From: Lysobacterales bacterium
Lineage (GTDB): Bacteria; Pseudomonadota; Gammaproteobacteria; Xanthomonadales; BPKI01
Length of the DNA stretch: 64,000 bases
Direction of reading: 5' to 3'
Assembly (NCBI GenBank): GCA_026005055.1
Contig: BPKI01000001.1
Location: 2,124,214 to 2,188,213, forward strand
This document shows positions 56,601-64,000 of this stretch, piece after piece. Position numbers and translations under genes: made by a program. The notes under the pieces are model-generated. The model searched no databases and was not told where the DNA came from. It saw only the letters and a program-made list of their open reading frames with translations. Numbering within the stretch: the stretch's first letter is position 1; each line of letters begins with the position of its first letter.

Positions 56601-56760
56601 CGGAAAGATCGGGTATGGCATCCACCGGCAGCCTGAGCGCAAGCCATGCCGAGAGAAAGGCGAGCAGGAAAGCGAGCAGCACGAGCAGGCCGCGCGCCTC
56701 GGCGGAGAAGCGCGCCCAGCGCTGGAAAGCACCCGCCAGAGGGCGCGCATCAGTGCGCAT
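53611..56760 (-). CDS. cusA: CusA-like Cu(I)/Ag(I) efflux RND transporter
   Basis: A 1049-aa heavy-metal RND pump with twelve membrane helices and two large periplasmic domains. Metal-pathway Met residues match those of E. coli CusA: LLYMPST, APLTMIETT and IEMQSTGIRT, the methionine triad for Cu(I)/Ag(I). The proton-relay Asp is in GAMVDSSLVM. I use the ATG at 56760, which overlaps the adaptor stop by 11 bp; another ATG lies 18 codons upstream. It needs an outer-membrane channel, absent here. Confidence 0.93.
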   Translation of the reverse strand: MRTDARPLAGAFQRWARFSAEARGLLVLLAFLLAFLSAWLALRLPVDAIPDLSDPQVIVRARWPGQAPSLIEEQLAYPLASRLLAVPGVKTVRAFAMFGDAFLYALFEDDADLRLVRSRVLEALAQAGPELPPGARVELGPAASGLSWVYQYALVDRSGRHDLADLTALQDWWLARELRAIPGVAEIARVGGMERRFEGIVDPLALRAYGIGWGALIDAVRAASREQGGGVVELAERGYPVTMRGLIRSLSDLAQVPTGVLHEGTPVLLERVAEIREGPAPRQGIAELDGEGEVVGGIVVMQQGANPREVIEQVKQRLERLKPALPEGMEILTVYDRSALIERAIAFLARKLLEELLMVALVCVIFLGALRSALPSLILLPLGVLIALAGIGVLGFSADIMALAGIALAIGAMVDSSLVMTENACRRLESWPQGRSLSERRQAVAEAAAEVAPALFVSLLIIALSFLPVLLLTGQEGRLFSPLAWTKTLAMLAAAVLALAFGPALIAASLRRAMVEEERHWLTGPLIRLYRPALRLAIAHPKSVLALAALLILLSLWPWSRLGSEFLPELEEGDLLYMPSTVAGLSPGKAAELLQQTSRLIRELPEVERVFGKIGRAESATDPAPLTMIETTILLKPKAAWREGLDLDELVAELDQRVRLPGLVNAWVQPIRTRIEMQSTGIRTPLALRLLGDDLITLNRLAEEAEAVLKALPGTRSAFAERMGSQPYLELRPDRLALARYGLSMEDFAEWVASAIGGEPLATAYVGRARYAVALRLPQAFRDSPEALAELILPTPSGIEAPLSRLAEIAIREGPAMIRSENARLAVHVFIDPEPGDLLGYVARAERALREQLRFPPGVSHVFTGQYEHWQRASERLSLAAPLVLIIIAVLLRLIFAGLGEVLIVLLSLPLALSGSVLFMWLLSVPISVASIVGLLALAGVAAEFGVIMLLYLERAVRARAPRDRDALLQALEEGAVLRVRPKAMTVLTLLAGLTPMLFSEGVGAAMLERLVVPMVGGMLSAPLLSLFVIPVAYRLLLEARLRRSSGGA

Positions 56761-57970
56761 GTTCGGCCTCCGGCTGGTGACGATCGAGGCCGGCGCCGAG
56801 GGCGGCCTCGGCATCGAGCAGGAACTGGGCGTTGCTCACGATCCGCTCGCCCTCGGCAAGACCATCGCGAATCTCGACGAAACGCCCGAAGCGACGGCCG
56901 AGCACGACCCGCACCGGCCGGAAAAGCCCCTCCCCCTCGACGAGCATCACCCTCGCCTCCTCCGGAAGGAGCATGACCGCCGAAGCAGGAACTGCGAGCA
57001 ACGGTGCACCCGCCTCGCCCACGAGCTCGGCGTGGAGGAAATCCCCGGGCGCGAGTAGTCCCTTGCGATTGGCGACCCGGTAGCGCAGCGTCAGGCTGCG
57101 GGTGATCGGATCCGCGAGCGGCAAGAGCACCGGATCCGCCGCCCGCCACACCCGGCCGGCGCGGCCGGGATGGCGAAGGATCAGGCGAGGCCGAGGGTCG
57201 GCGATTTGCTCGAGCGCCTCGGCGCTGAGCCGCACATCCACCCAAAGCTCGCTCAAATCGCTCAGCTCGAGCGCCACCATCGAAGGCTCGAGGAACATGC
57301 CGTGGCGAATGCCGATCGCCGTCACCACTCCCGCCCGCGGGGCACGCACGGGCACGGTGCGAAACGAGCGACCATGCTCGCCGAGCCTGGCGATGAAATC
57401 CTCATCGACCCCGAGGGTGAGCAGACGGAAGGCGGCGGCGCGCTCGGCGGGAGAGCCCTTTCCACCCGCGCGCCAAGCGATCAGGTAATCCTCCTGGGCG
57501 GCTGAGAGCTTGGGTGAATAGAGCTCGAAGAGCCGCTGACCGGCCGCGACCCGCTCGCCCAGGCTGTGCACGTCCACCGTCTCCACCCAGCCTTCCACGC
57601 GGCTGTGCACGTGCACGATCCGGTCCTCGGCGATGCGAGCGAAAGCCGGCGCGAGGACTCGCGGTGAAAGAGACCGCTTCTGCACCGTCTCGATCTTGAC
57701 CGCGAGGGCTTGCATCACCCGGCCGGAAACTGCGATCGGCGGCGAAGATCCGACTCGAGCGGGCGGCTTCCGGGCGACGAGCGCCATGCCGCAGATCGGG
57801 CAGCGGCCAGGCTGCTCGCGCCGGATTTCCGGATGCATCGGGCAGACATAGATGCCGGCCTCTTGCGCGGACGCGTGCAACGCGGCGAGCGCAGGAAGCG
57901 CGGCGAAAGAGAGCGAAAGCAGGAGGCGCCTCAGGCGCACGGCCAGAGGGCAAGACATGATGCGAGGCAT
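56750..57970 (-). CDS. cusB: CusB-like periplasmic adaptor with heavy-metal-binding domain
   Basis: A 406-aa membrane-fusion protein. Signal peptide to about 35, then a heavy-metal-binding domain with paired CPMHP and CPICGM motifs (about 43-60), followed by lipoyl, beta-barrel and membrane-proximal domains. The C-terminus is His-rich (HQPEAEHAH). It links CusA to an outer-membrane channel and can hand over metal. GGAGG precedes the ATG at 57970. Operon: Cys-rich gene, cusB, cusA. Confidence 0.92.
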   Translation of the reverse strand: MPRIMSCPLAVRLRRLLLSLSFAALPALAALHASAQEAGIYVCPMHPEIRREQPGRCPICGMALVARKPPARVGSSPPIAVSGRVMQALAVKIETVQKRSLSPRVLAPAFARIAEDRIVHVHSRVEGWVETVDVHSLGERVAAGQRLFELYSPKLSAAQEDYLIAWRAGGKGSPAERAAAFRLLTLGVDEDFIARLGEHGRSFRTVPVRAPRAGVVTAIGIRHGMFLEPSMVALELSDLSELWVDVRLSAEALEQIADPRPRLILRHPGRAGRVWRAADPVLLPLADPITRSLTLRYRVANRKGLLAPGDFLHAELVGEAGAPLLAVPASAVMLLPEEARVMLVEGEGLFRPVRVVLGRRFGRFVEIRDGLAEGERIVSNAQFLLDAEAALGAGLDRHQPEAEHAH

Positions 57971-58042
57971 GGATGAACGACCTCCGTGACACGGAAACCC
58001 AAGGACAGACCGCTCCGATGAATCGAGCGGCCCTGGCGACGT

Positions 58043-58384
58043 TCAGCCGCAGGTGCTGGGGTTCGGAGGTCGATCGGGCTTGAAGGGCGTCCAGTAGGGG
58101 TGGCCCTTCGCTGCACCCATGGGAGAGGCCTGAAGGCGCGTTGACTCGGCCGAGGCAGCGCTCAGGCTGATGGCCGGCGCGGGCGCGCAGTCGCAGCAGA
58201 AATCGCAGCAGGGGCAGGGATCCGCCGGCCGGTCCTCGGGCGGCTTGAGCGGGCTTGCCGACTTCGCGCCGTGACAGCCCATCTCGGCAGGCGCGGGCAG
58301 GGGTTCATCGGGCCGCGCGCAGTCCGAAGGCACCGGCGGCACGGCGAGCGCGAAGGCGAGAACGATCGCAAGCCAGCGGAACAC
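58043..58384 (-). CDS. Small exported Cys-rich protein (CopL-like)
   Basis: A 113-aa protein with a signal peptide (to about 19) and a Cys-rich centre: CHG, then CPCCDFCCDC near residues 57-66. Seven cysteines in the mature part suggest metal binding. Its place ahead of cusB and the CC-rich block resemble CopL-family regulators of copper operons in Xanthomonas, but overall similarity is weak, so this is tentative. GTG start. The 72-bp gap to cusB has no terminator. Confidence 0.6.
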   Translation of the reverse strand: MFRWLAIVLAFALAVPPVPSDCARPDEPLPAPAEMGCHGAKSASPLKPPEDRPADPCPCCDFCCDCAPAPAISLSAASAESTRLQASPMGAAKGHPYWTPFKPDRPPNPSTCG

Positions 58385-58419
58385 GGCACCATGTTACGGC
58401 AACGAAGGACGGCTCCGAT

Positions 58420-59256
58420 GTGAACTACCGCCACTATTTCCACGCCGGCAATTTCGGGGATGTGTTCAAGCATTGGCTCCTGCTCGCCTTGCTTGAGGCG
58501 CTCACCCGCAAGGACAAGCCGCTTGCCTACCTCGAGACCCACGCCGGCGAGGGTCTCTATCCCCTTGCCCGCGAGGGCGAGGCGCAGGAATGGCGGCTTG
58601 GGATCGGCCGCCTGTGGGGGGCTGAGGAGCCCGCATTCGCAGCCTACCTCGAAGCCGTCCGGCGCCTCGGCGGCGAGGCCGCGGATGGTCCTTTGCGTTA
58701 CCCAGGTTCGCCGCTCCTCGCCGCGGATCGGCTGCGTCCCGGTGACCGGCTGCTGCTCTGCGAGCTTCATCCCGAGGTCTATTCCGCCCTGAGGCGGTGC
58801 TTCGCCCCCGATCGCCGCGTTTCCGTCCACCAGCGCGATGGCTACGAGGCGCTCGGCGCCTTGCTTCCCCCGCCCGAGCGCCGGGCGCTGATCCTCATCG
58901 ATCCGCCTTACGAGGCGAAAACCGCCGAGTTCGAGCGTATCGCGCAAGGGCTCGAGCGCGCATTCCGCCGCTTCCCCCAGGGCGTCTATGCGGTGTGGTA
59001 CCCGATCAAGACGCTGCCGCCCCTCGCCCCGTTCAGCCGTTGGCTCGCGGCGCATGCACCCGGCCCCGTGCTCGATCTGCGGCTCTTCGTGCGCGAGCCG
59101 GACTCGCCCCTCCGGCTCAACGGCGCCGGTATGGCGATCCTGCGACCGCCATTCGCTTTGGCCGAGGAGCTGGCCAAAGGCTTGCGGCAGCTCGCGCGCG
59201 CGCTCGGACAAGGAGCGGGGGCCGCCTGGGAGATGCGCTGGTTGCGCGAGCCTTAG
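58420..59256 (+). CDS. rlmJ: 23S rRNA m6A2030 methyltransferase
   Basis: A 278-aa SAM enzyme that methylates A2030 of 23S rRNA. The N-terminus NYRHYFHAGNFGDVFKHW is the RlmJ start, KDKPLAYLETHAGEG the SAM region, and LILIDPPYE the catalytic DPPY motif. E. coli RlmJ is 280 aa. GTG start, since the ATG 2 bp before it is immediately followed by TGA in its own frame and longer frames are spurious. Confidence 0.95.
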   Translation: MNYRHYFHAGNFGDVFKHWLLLALLEALTRKDKPLAYLETHAGEGLYPLAREGEAQEWRLGIGRLWGAEEPAFAAYLEAVRRLGGEAADGPLRYPGSPLLAADRLRPGDRLLLCELHPEVYSALRRCFAPDRRVSVHQRDGYEALGALLPPPERRALILIDPPYEAKTAEFERIAQGLERAFRRFPQGVYAVWYPIKTLPPLAPFSRWLAAHAPGPVLDLRLFVREPDSPLRLNGAGMAILRPPFALAEELAKGLRQLARALGQGAGAAWEMRWLREP

Positions 59257-59300
59257 GGCTTTCGAGCATTCGCTCGCCATCATCCGCGCATACTGGCAGC

Positions 59301-59912
59301 ATGAGCGCACCCCTCATCGCTTCCGCACGACATGGCCCGCGCATCGCGCCGCGGCACGCGGGCCGACCCTGGACGTGGGTCCTTGACATCGACGGCGAGT
59401 CCTGGCTGCTCAGGCCCATCGATCCGGCCGATGCCGAGGCGCTGCGGGAAGGTTTCCGGCAACTTTCACCCGAGGAAATCCGCCAGCGCTTCCTGCATCC
59501 CCTGACCGAACTCACCCACGAGCATGCACTTCAGCTGGCGAGCATCGACCCGCGCCGCGAGTTCGCCTTGGTGCTCGCCCACCCCGGTCCGCCTGGCGCA
59601 TCGCGGATCGGCGCGGTGGCGCGGGTGGCGATCGATCCTCGAAGCGGCGAAGGCGAATTCGCGGTCATCGTCGGCCGGCCCTTGTCCGGACGCGGGATCG
59701 GAACCTTCCTGGTCCGCCGCCTGATCGAGTGGTGCCGACGCAAGCGGCTACCCGCCATCTTCGGCCTGAGCCTGGATGACAACGCGCCGATGCTTGCCAT
59801 CGCCTCCCGCCTCGGGTTCAGCCGCTCGAGCCTCATCGGCGAGCCCGGCATCGTCCTTCTGCGCCTGCAACTGCAACCCGCGGGCGTTCATCCATCGCGT
59901 AGAGAGGGCTAA
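59301..59912 (+). CDS. GNAT acetyltransferase (Pat/YfiQ C-terminal-like)
   Basis: A 203-aa GNAT protein. LRPIDPADAEALREGFRQLS and FLHPLTELTHEHALQLASID match the GNAT part of protein lysine acetyltransferases such as YfiQ; the acetyl-CoA loop is RPLSGRGIGTFLV. The large ADP-forming synthetase half of YfiQ is missing, so it is a stand-alone form. Substrate is unknown. It ends 13 bp before mfd. Confidence 0.85.
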   Translation: MSAPLIASARHGPRIAPRHAGRPWTWVLDIDGESWLLRPIDPADAEALREGFRQLSPEEIRQRFLHPLTELTHEHALQLASIDPRREFALVLAHPGPPGASRIGAVARVAIDPRSGEGEFAVIVGRPLSGRGIGTFLVRRLIEWCRRKRLPAIFGLSLDDNAPMLAIASRLGFSRSSLIGEPGIVLLRLQLQPAGVHPSRREG

Positions 59913-59925
59913 ACTCCGGCCGCCC

Positions 59926-62900
59926 GTGATCAGCGCATCCTCCGTCCCGTCCCGCCTCGCGAAGAGCGGAGCCTCCGCCCTGCCCCTGCCGCCAGGGGCG
60001 GGGCTCGCCCTTTGGCTCGCGGAGCGCGCTCGCGCTCAGGCCCATCCGGTGGTCTTTCTCGCCCGCGACGCACAGACCGCGCACCGGCTGAGCGAGGAGT
60101 GCGCCGCCTTTCTCGGCGGGGCCCTGCCGATCCTTGCCTTTCCCGAGCGCGAGCTGTTGCCTTATGACGCCCTGGCGCCGCACCCGGCGGTCGCGGCGCG
60201 GCGCATGGAGGCCCTCTGGCGACTTCCGCGGCTCGAGCGTGGCGCCGTGATCGCTTCGGTCACGACGACGCTCGAGCGCTTACCACCGGCCAGCTTCGCG
60301 CTCGGACGAAGCTTCGTCGCGGCCGTGGGCGATCGCTTCGACCTCTCGGCGGAGCGCTTGCGTCTGGAGCAGGCTGGCTACCGACTCGTGCCGCAAGTCG
60401 GGGAACCGGGCGAATTCGCCGTGCGGGGCGGCCTCCTCGATCTCTTTCCACCGGGCGCTCCGCATCCCTATCGCATCGAGCTTTTCGACGATCGGATCGA
60501 ATCGATTCGCAGTTTCGATCCCGAGACTCAGCGCTCCACTGGCTCGGTCAGGCGCATCGAGCTCTTGGCCGCCCGCGAATATCCGAACGACCCCGCTGCG
60601 CTCCGCGCGGCTTGGGAGCGGCTCATCGAGCGGTTTGCGGTCTCGCCGAAGTCGCGGCTGGCTCAGGAGCTCAAGGCAGGCCGCGCCCCTGCGGGGCTTG
60701 AGAGCTACCTGCCTCTGTTCTTTCCCAACCTCGCCACGTGGTTCGACTACCTCCCGGCCAACGCGGAGCTCGTCCTCGACGTCGGCTTCGATGAAGCCGT
60801 GCTCGGCTTCGCTGCGCTCATCGCCAAGCGGTACGAGGAGAGGCGCGAGGACCTCGACCGGCCGGCCTTCCCGCCGCCGGAGCTTTTCCTGGAGGCCGAG
60901 GAACTCGCGGAGCGCCTGACCGACTTCCGGATGCTTCGACTCACCACAGCGGTACCCGACGACGCCCGCTTCGCCCCGCCGCCGATCGGGGATCTTCAAG
61001 GCATCGCGGCGGTCCGCCACCTGCTCGGCTCCGGCGAAACGCGCCTCCTTCTCACCGCGAGCTCTCCCGGGCATGCCGAGCCGCTCGCCGAGCAGCTCCG
61101 AGCAGTCGGCCTCCACCCGAGGCGCATCGAACGCTTCGAGGAAGCGCTGGCCGCCTCCGATCCCTTGCTGCTGTGGGTGGCGCCGCTCGAAAGCGGCTTC
61201 CTCGATCGCCGGCATGGGCTGATCCTGCTCACCGAACAGGACCTCTACCCCGGTCGGGCGCTCAGGACTCGCAGTCGAAGCGAGGCGGCGCGCGATCCGG
61301 CTGCCATCCTGCGCGATCTCGCCGAGCTCGCCGAGGGCGCGCCGGTGGTTCACGCCGATCACGGGGTGGGGCGTTACCGCGGCCTGAAGCGGCTTCAGAT
61401 CGGAGGTGCTCCCGGCGATTTCCTCGCCATCGAATACCGCGGCGGGGACATGCTCTACGTCCCGGTCATTCAGCTCGACCAGGTCAGCCGCTACCTCGGA
61501 GCCAATCCGGACGAGGCCCCTTGGCACAAACTCGGCGGCGAGGATTGGCAACGCGCCAAGCGGCGCGCCGCCTCCCGGGTGCGGGACGTGGCCGCCGAAC
61601 TCCTCGCCCTGGAGGCCCGACGCCGGGCGGGCGCAGGGCATGCGATCCAATTGGACCGCGCCGCCCTCGCCCGTTTCGCCGAGGGTTTCCCCTTCGAGGA
61701 GACCCCTGACCAGCGCGCCGCGATCGAGGCCGTGCTTCAAGACCTCGAACGCCAAGAGCCGATGGACCGGCTGATTTGCGGGGATGTCGGCTTTGGCAAG
61801 ACCGAGGTCGCCTTGCGCGCCGCCTGCGCGGTGGCGCTCGCGGGGCAACAGGTCGCGCTGCTCGTTCCCACCACCCTCCTCGCCCAGCAGCACTACGAGA
61901 CCTTCCGCGATCGCTTCGCCGGCTGGCCGGTGCGCATCGCCCAGCTCTCCCGCCTCGGCGGTGCCTCCGCGCAGCGCCGCGACCTCGCCGATCTGGCCGA
62001 AGGCCGGATCGACATCGTCATCGGCACCCATCGCCTGCTTCAGGAGGACGTGCGCTTCGCGCGATTGGGCTTGGTGATCATCGACGAGGAGCAGCGCTTC
62101 GGCGTGCGCCACAAGGAACGGCTGAAGGCGCTGCGCGCCGAGGTGAATCTGCTCACCCTGACCGCCACCCCGATCCCGCGGACGCTCAACCTCGCCTTCG
62201 CCGGGGTCAAGGCGATGTCCCTGATCGCCACCCCGCCCTCCGATCGCCTCGCGGTGAAAACCCTGGTGGTCCCCTACGAGCGGGCGATCGTCCGGGAGGC
62301 GCTCGAACGCGAGCTCGCCCGCGGCGGACAGGCCTATTTCGTCCACAACGACATCGCCACGCTCGAAAAAAGGGCCGCCGAGCTCGAATCGATCCTGCCC
62401 GGTGCCCGATTCCGCATCGCCCACGGCAAGATGCGCGAGCGCGAGCTCGAGCGGGTGATGCTCGATTTCCATCGCCAGCGCTTCGACGTCTTGGTCTCGA
62501 CCACGATCATCGAGTCAGGGATCGACGTGCCCAATGCCAACACGATCCTGATCGACCGTGCCGATCGCTTCGGGCTGGCTCAGCTGCACCAGCTCCGCGG
62601 CCGCGTCGGGCGCAGCCACCATCGCGCTTATGCCTACCTCTTCGTCCCCGAGCTTAAGACCATCAGCGAGGATGCCCGCAAGCGGCTCGAGGCGATCGCC
62701 GCGGTCGAGGAACTCGGTGCCGGCTTCGCCCTCGCGACCCAAGACCTCGAAATCCGCGGCGCGGGCGAGCTGCTCGGCGAGGAACAATCGGGCCAGATCG
62801 AGGAGATCGGATTCACCCTCTACCTCGAGATGCTCGAGCGGGCGGTGGCGGCCTACCGGCGCGGCGACTTCGACGAGCAGACGCTGCTCGAGCCCGATCC

Positions 62901-63333
62901 TGCCTGCCGCATCGAACTCGGACTCCCCGCCTTCCTGCCGGAAGACTACCTTCCCGACATCGCCGAACGACTGAGGCTCTACAAGCGCATCGCAGCCGCC
63001 AAGGACGAGCTTGGCATCGCCGAGCTCGAGCTCGAGCTCGCCGACCGCTTCGGCGCGCTGCCCGAGCCCGCCCGCCACCTCCTCCGTCTCACCCGACTGC
63101 GCCGCCGCGCGGAGGCGCTCGGCATCGAGAAACTCGAGCTCGGAACCCGCGGCGGACGGATCGAGTTCGCCCGCAATCCGCGTCTCGAGCCGGCGCGGCT
63201 GGTGGCGCTTCTCCAACGCGAGCCCCAGCGTTACGCGATGCAAGGATCGCAGCAACTGCGCATCCGCGAGGGCCATCCCGATCCCGCTGAGCGGCTGGCG
63301 ATGGCCGAGGCCTTGATCGCTCTGCTCTCCTGA
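59926..63333 (+). CDS. mfd: Transcription-repair coupling factor
   Basis: A 1135-aa DNA translocase that removes stalled RNA polymerase and brings in UvrAB. N-terminal UvrB-like domain with FPERELLPYDAL, then the RNA-polymerase-interacting domain after VHADHGVGRYRGL, helicase motifs GDVGFGKTEVALR, IIDEEQRFGV and TATPIPRTLN, the translocation motif region ending in QLRGRVGR, and the C-terminal D7 domain. E. coli Mfd is 1148 aa, so full length. GTG start just after the GNAT gene. Confidence 0.97.
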   Translation: MISASSVPSRLAKSGASALPLPPGAGLALWLAERARAQAHPVVFLARDAQTAHRLSEECAAFLGGALPILAFPERELLPYDALAPHPAVAARRMEALWRLPRLERGAVIASVTTTLERLPPASFALGRSFVAAVGDRFDLSAERLRLEQAGYRLVPQVGEPGEFAVRGGLLDLFPPGAPHPYRIELFDDRIESIRSFDPETQRSTGSVRRIELLAAREYPNDPAALRAAWERLIERFAVSPKSRLAQELKAGRAPAGLESYLPLFFPNLATWFDYLPANAELVLDVGFDEAVLGFAALIAKRYEERREDLDRPAFPPPELFLEAEELAERLTDFRMLRLTTAVPDDARFAPPPIGDLQGIAAVRHLLGSGETRLLLTASSPGHAEPLAEQLRAVGLHPRRIERFEEALAASDPLLLWVAPLESGFLDRRHGLILLTEQDLYPGRALRTRSRSEAARDPAAILRDLAELAEGAPVVHADHGVGRYRGLKRLQIGGAPGDFLAIEYRGGDMLYVPVIQLDQVSRYLGANPDEAPWHKLGGEDWQRAKRRAASRVRDVAAELLALEARRRAGAGHAIQLDRAALARFAEGFPFEETPDQRAAIEAVLQDLERQEPMDRLICGDVGFGKTEVALRAACAVALAGQQVALLVPTTLLAQQHYETFRDRFAGWPVRIAQLSRLGGASAQRRDLADLAEGRIDIVIGTHRLLQEDVRFARLGLVIIDEEQRFGVRHKERLKALRAEVNLLTLTATPIPRTLNLAFAGVKAMSLIATPPSDRLAVKTLVVPYERAIVREALERELARGGQAYFVHNDIATLEKRAAELESILPGARFRIAHGKMRERELERVMLDFHRQRFDVLVSTTIIESGIDVPNANTILIDRADRFGLAQLHQLRGRVGRSHHRAYAYLFVPELKTISEDARKRLEAIAAVEELGAGFALATQDLEIRGAGELLGEEQSGQIEEIGFTLYLEMLERAVAAYRRGDFDEQTLLEPDPACRIELGLPAFLPEDYLPDIAERLRLYKRIAAAKDELGIAELELELADRFGALPEPARHLLRLTRLRRRAEALGIEKLELGTRGGRIEFARNPRLEPARLVALLQREPQRYAMQGSQQLRIREGHPDPAERLAMAEALIALLS

Positions 63334-63382
63334 GCGCGCGGCGTTACACTGCTCTTCGGGTGAAGGCATTCGCGAGGTCGCC

Positions 63383-63940
63383 ATGCCCCGTTTCTCCATG
63401 CTGCTCTTGCTCTGTGCGCTGATCGCGCCCGAAGAAACCCGCGCGGCGGAAAGCCTTCGCGTATCCGAGGTCCATCTCGAGCCGGTGGTCGTCGAACTCG
63501 ACCGCGACGCGCTGAGAACGAGCGGCAGCCGAGTCGGAATCGGAAGCCGACGCGCCGCCCAGATTGAAGCGGAGCTCGCGGAGAGCCTGCGCAGCGCGCT
63601 CGAGCGATCGCTCGCGGCCCAAGGCATCACGCTCGCCTCCGAACCGAAGACGAGCGCCGCCAAGCTCAAGGTGCGGGCAAGCAGAGTACGGCTCCACCCC
63701 ATCGCCGATGATCTGGCCACGCCCCTGGCAAGCTACGGGCGCAGCGAGGCGGGGGCGAGCCTGGCGCTCGAGCTCTTCGCGACCGACGGGCGTTTGTTGC
63801 TTCGCTTCGCGCAGGACTACGCCGCTCCCGACCCCGGCGAGCTCAGACCGCAGAGCGCGATCCAGTCGCGCAAGGCGCTCGAGGCGCTTTTCGCGCGCTT
63901 CGCGCTCGAGGCGGGGCTTCGGATCGGTGGCGCCGGATGA
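63383..63940 (+). CDS. Exported protein of unknown function
   Basis: A 185-aa protein with a signal peptide (to about 21, cleavage near TRAA). The mature part alternates beta strands and charged helices (AELAESLRSALERSL) with no Cys and no membrane segment, suggesting a small periplasmic or outer-membrane-associated domain. I do not recognise the family; DUF3313-like lipoproteins have similar size but this has no lipobox. It overlaps the next gene by 4 bp. Confidence 0.65.
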   Translation: MPRFSMLLLLCALIAPEETRAAESLRVSEVHLEPVVVELDRDALRTSGSRVGIGSRRAAQIEAELAESLRSALERSLAAQGITLASEPKTSAAKLKVRASRVRLHPIADDLATPLASYGRSEAGASLALELFATDGRLLLRFAQDYAAPDPGELRPQSAIQSRKALEALFARFALEAGLRIGGAG

Positions 63941-64000
63941 GCCGTCTCGGGTGCATCGCCCTCCTCATCTTCCTGCTCACGAGCCTCGCACCCGCGACGG
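63937..64000 (+). CDS. Exported protein, N-terminus only
   Basis: Only the first 21 codons are in the window. They form a signal peptide (MSRLGCIALLIFLLTSLAPAT). The ATG overlaps the previous stop (ATGA), so the two are co-translated. The Cys at position 6 is too early for a lipobox. Product unknown. Confidence 0.6.
   Translation, partial: MSRLGCIALLIFLLTSLAPAT

Overview
The window is a GC-rich, densely coded bacterial chromosome segment. Everything recognisable is housekeeping or metabolic; I see no phage, IS element, CRISPR array or rRNA. Several gene orders are typical of Gammaproteobacteria: queA-tgt-yajC-secD-secF, queG facing nnr-tsaE-amidase-mutL, pcnB-folK-panB-panC, petABC-sspB, miaB-phoH-ybeY, and DUF1631-nadC. 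An aerobic, respiring, free-living gammaproteobacterium fits best. Genus cannot be decided from the sequence alone.

Layout. 1-5.5 kb: a tightly overlapping Mrp-type cation/proton antiporter operon on the minus strand, cut by the left edge, then exoD. 6.2-14.2 kb: one long minus-strand operon running hydrolase-rlmL-queA-tgt-yajC-secD-secF. 14.3-21.2 kb: small genes for cell-wall recycling, copper delivery (PCuAC), fatty-acid oxidation, a secreted beta-solenoid protein, a sulfurtransferase, a CoA-type Nudix hydrolase, DUF1289 and an FKBP, followed by an enoyl-CoA hydratase gene broken by many single-base insertions. 21.1-28.4 kb: DUF1684, mutL, amidase, tsaE, nnr and divergent queG. 28.4-34.1 kb: pgi-panD and pcnB-folK-panB-panC, separated by an intrinsic terminator. 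34.1-39.5 kb: tRNA-Glu, fdxA, an SDR, grxD, Fe-SOD, an iron-type ABC ATPase, purK-purE and a Trm112-like protein. 39.5-45.7 kb: DUF1631, nadC, and a two-gene signalling unit made of a membrane Ser/Thr kinase with an FGE-like domain and a double-FHA membrane protein. 45.7-50.8 kb: sspB, petC, petB, petA, a DegS-type protease and a lytic transglycosylase. 50.8-58.4 kb: miaB-phoH-ybeY, convergent with a Cu(I)/Ag(I) efflux operon (Cys-rich small protein, CusB-like, CusA-like). 58.4-64 kb: rlmJ, a GNAT acetyltransferase, mfd and two exported proteins, the last cut by the right edge.

The genes work together as ordinary units: queuosine biosynthesis (queA, tgt, queG), Sec accessory complex (yajC, secD, secF), pantothenate synthesis (panB, panC, panD), the cytochrome bc1 complex, and copper handling (PCuAC, Cus-type pump). 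Most neighbours overlap by 4 bp (ATGA or GTGA) and are probably translationally coupled. No clear novel multi-gene system is present. The items most worth a second look are the insertion-ridden enoyl-CoA hydratase gene, a possible anti-Shine-Dalgarno small RNA between panC and panD, and the kinase/FHA pair.
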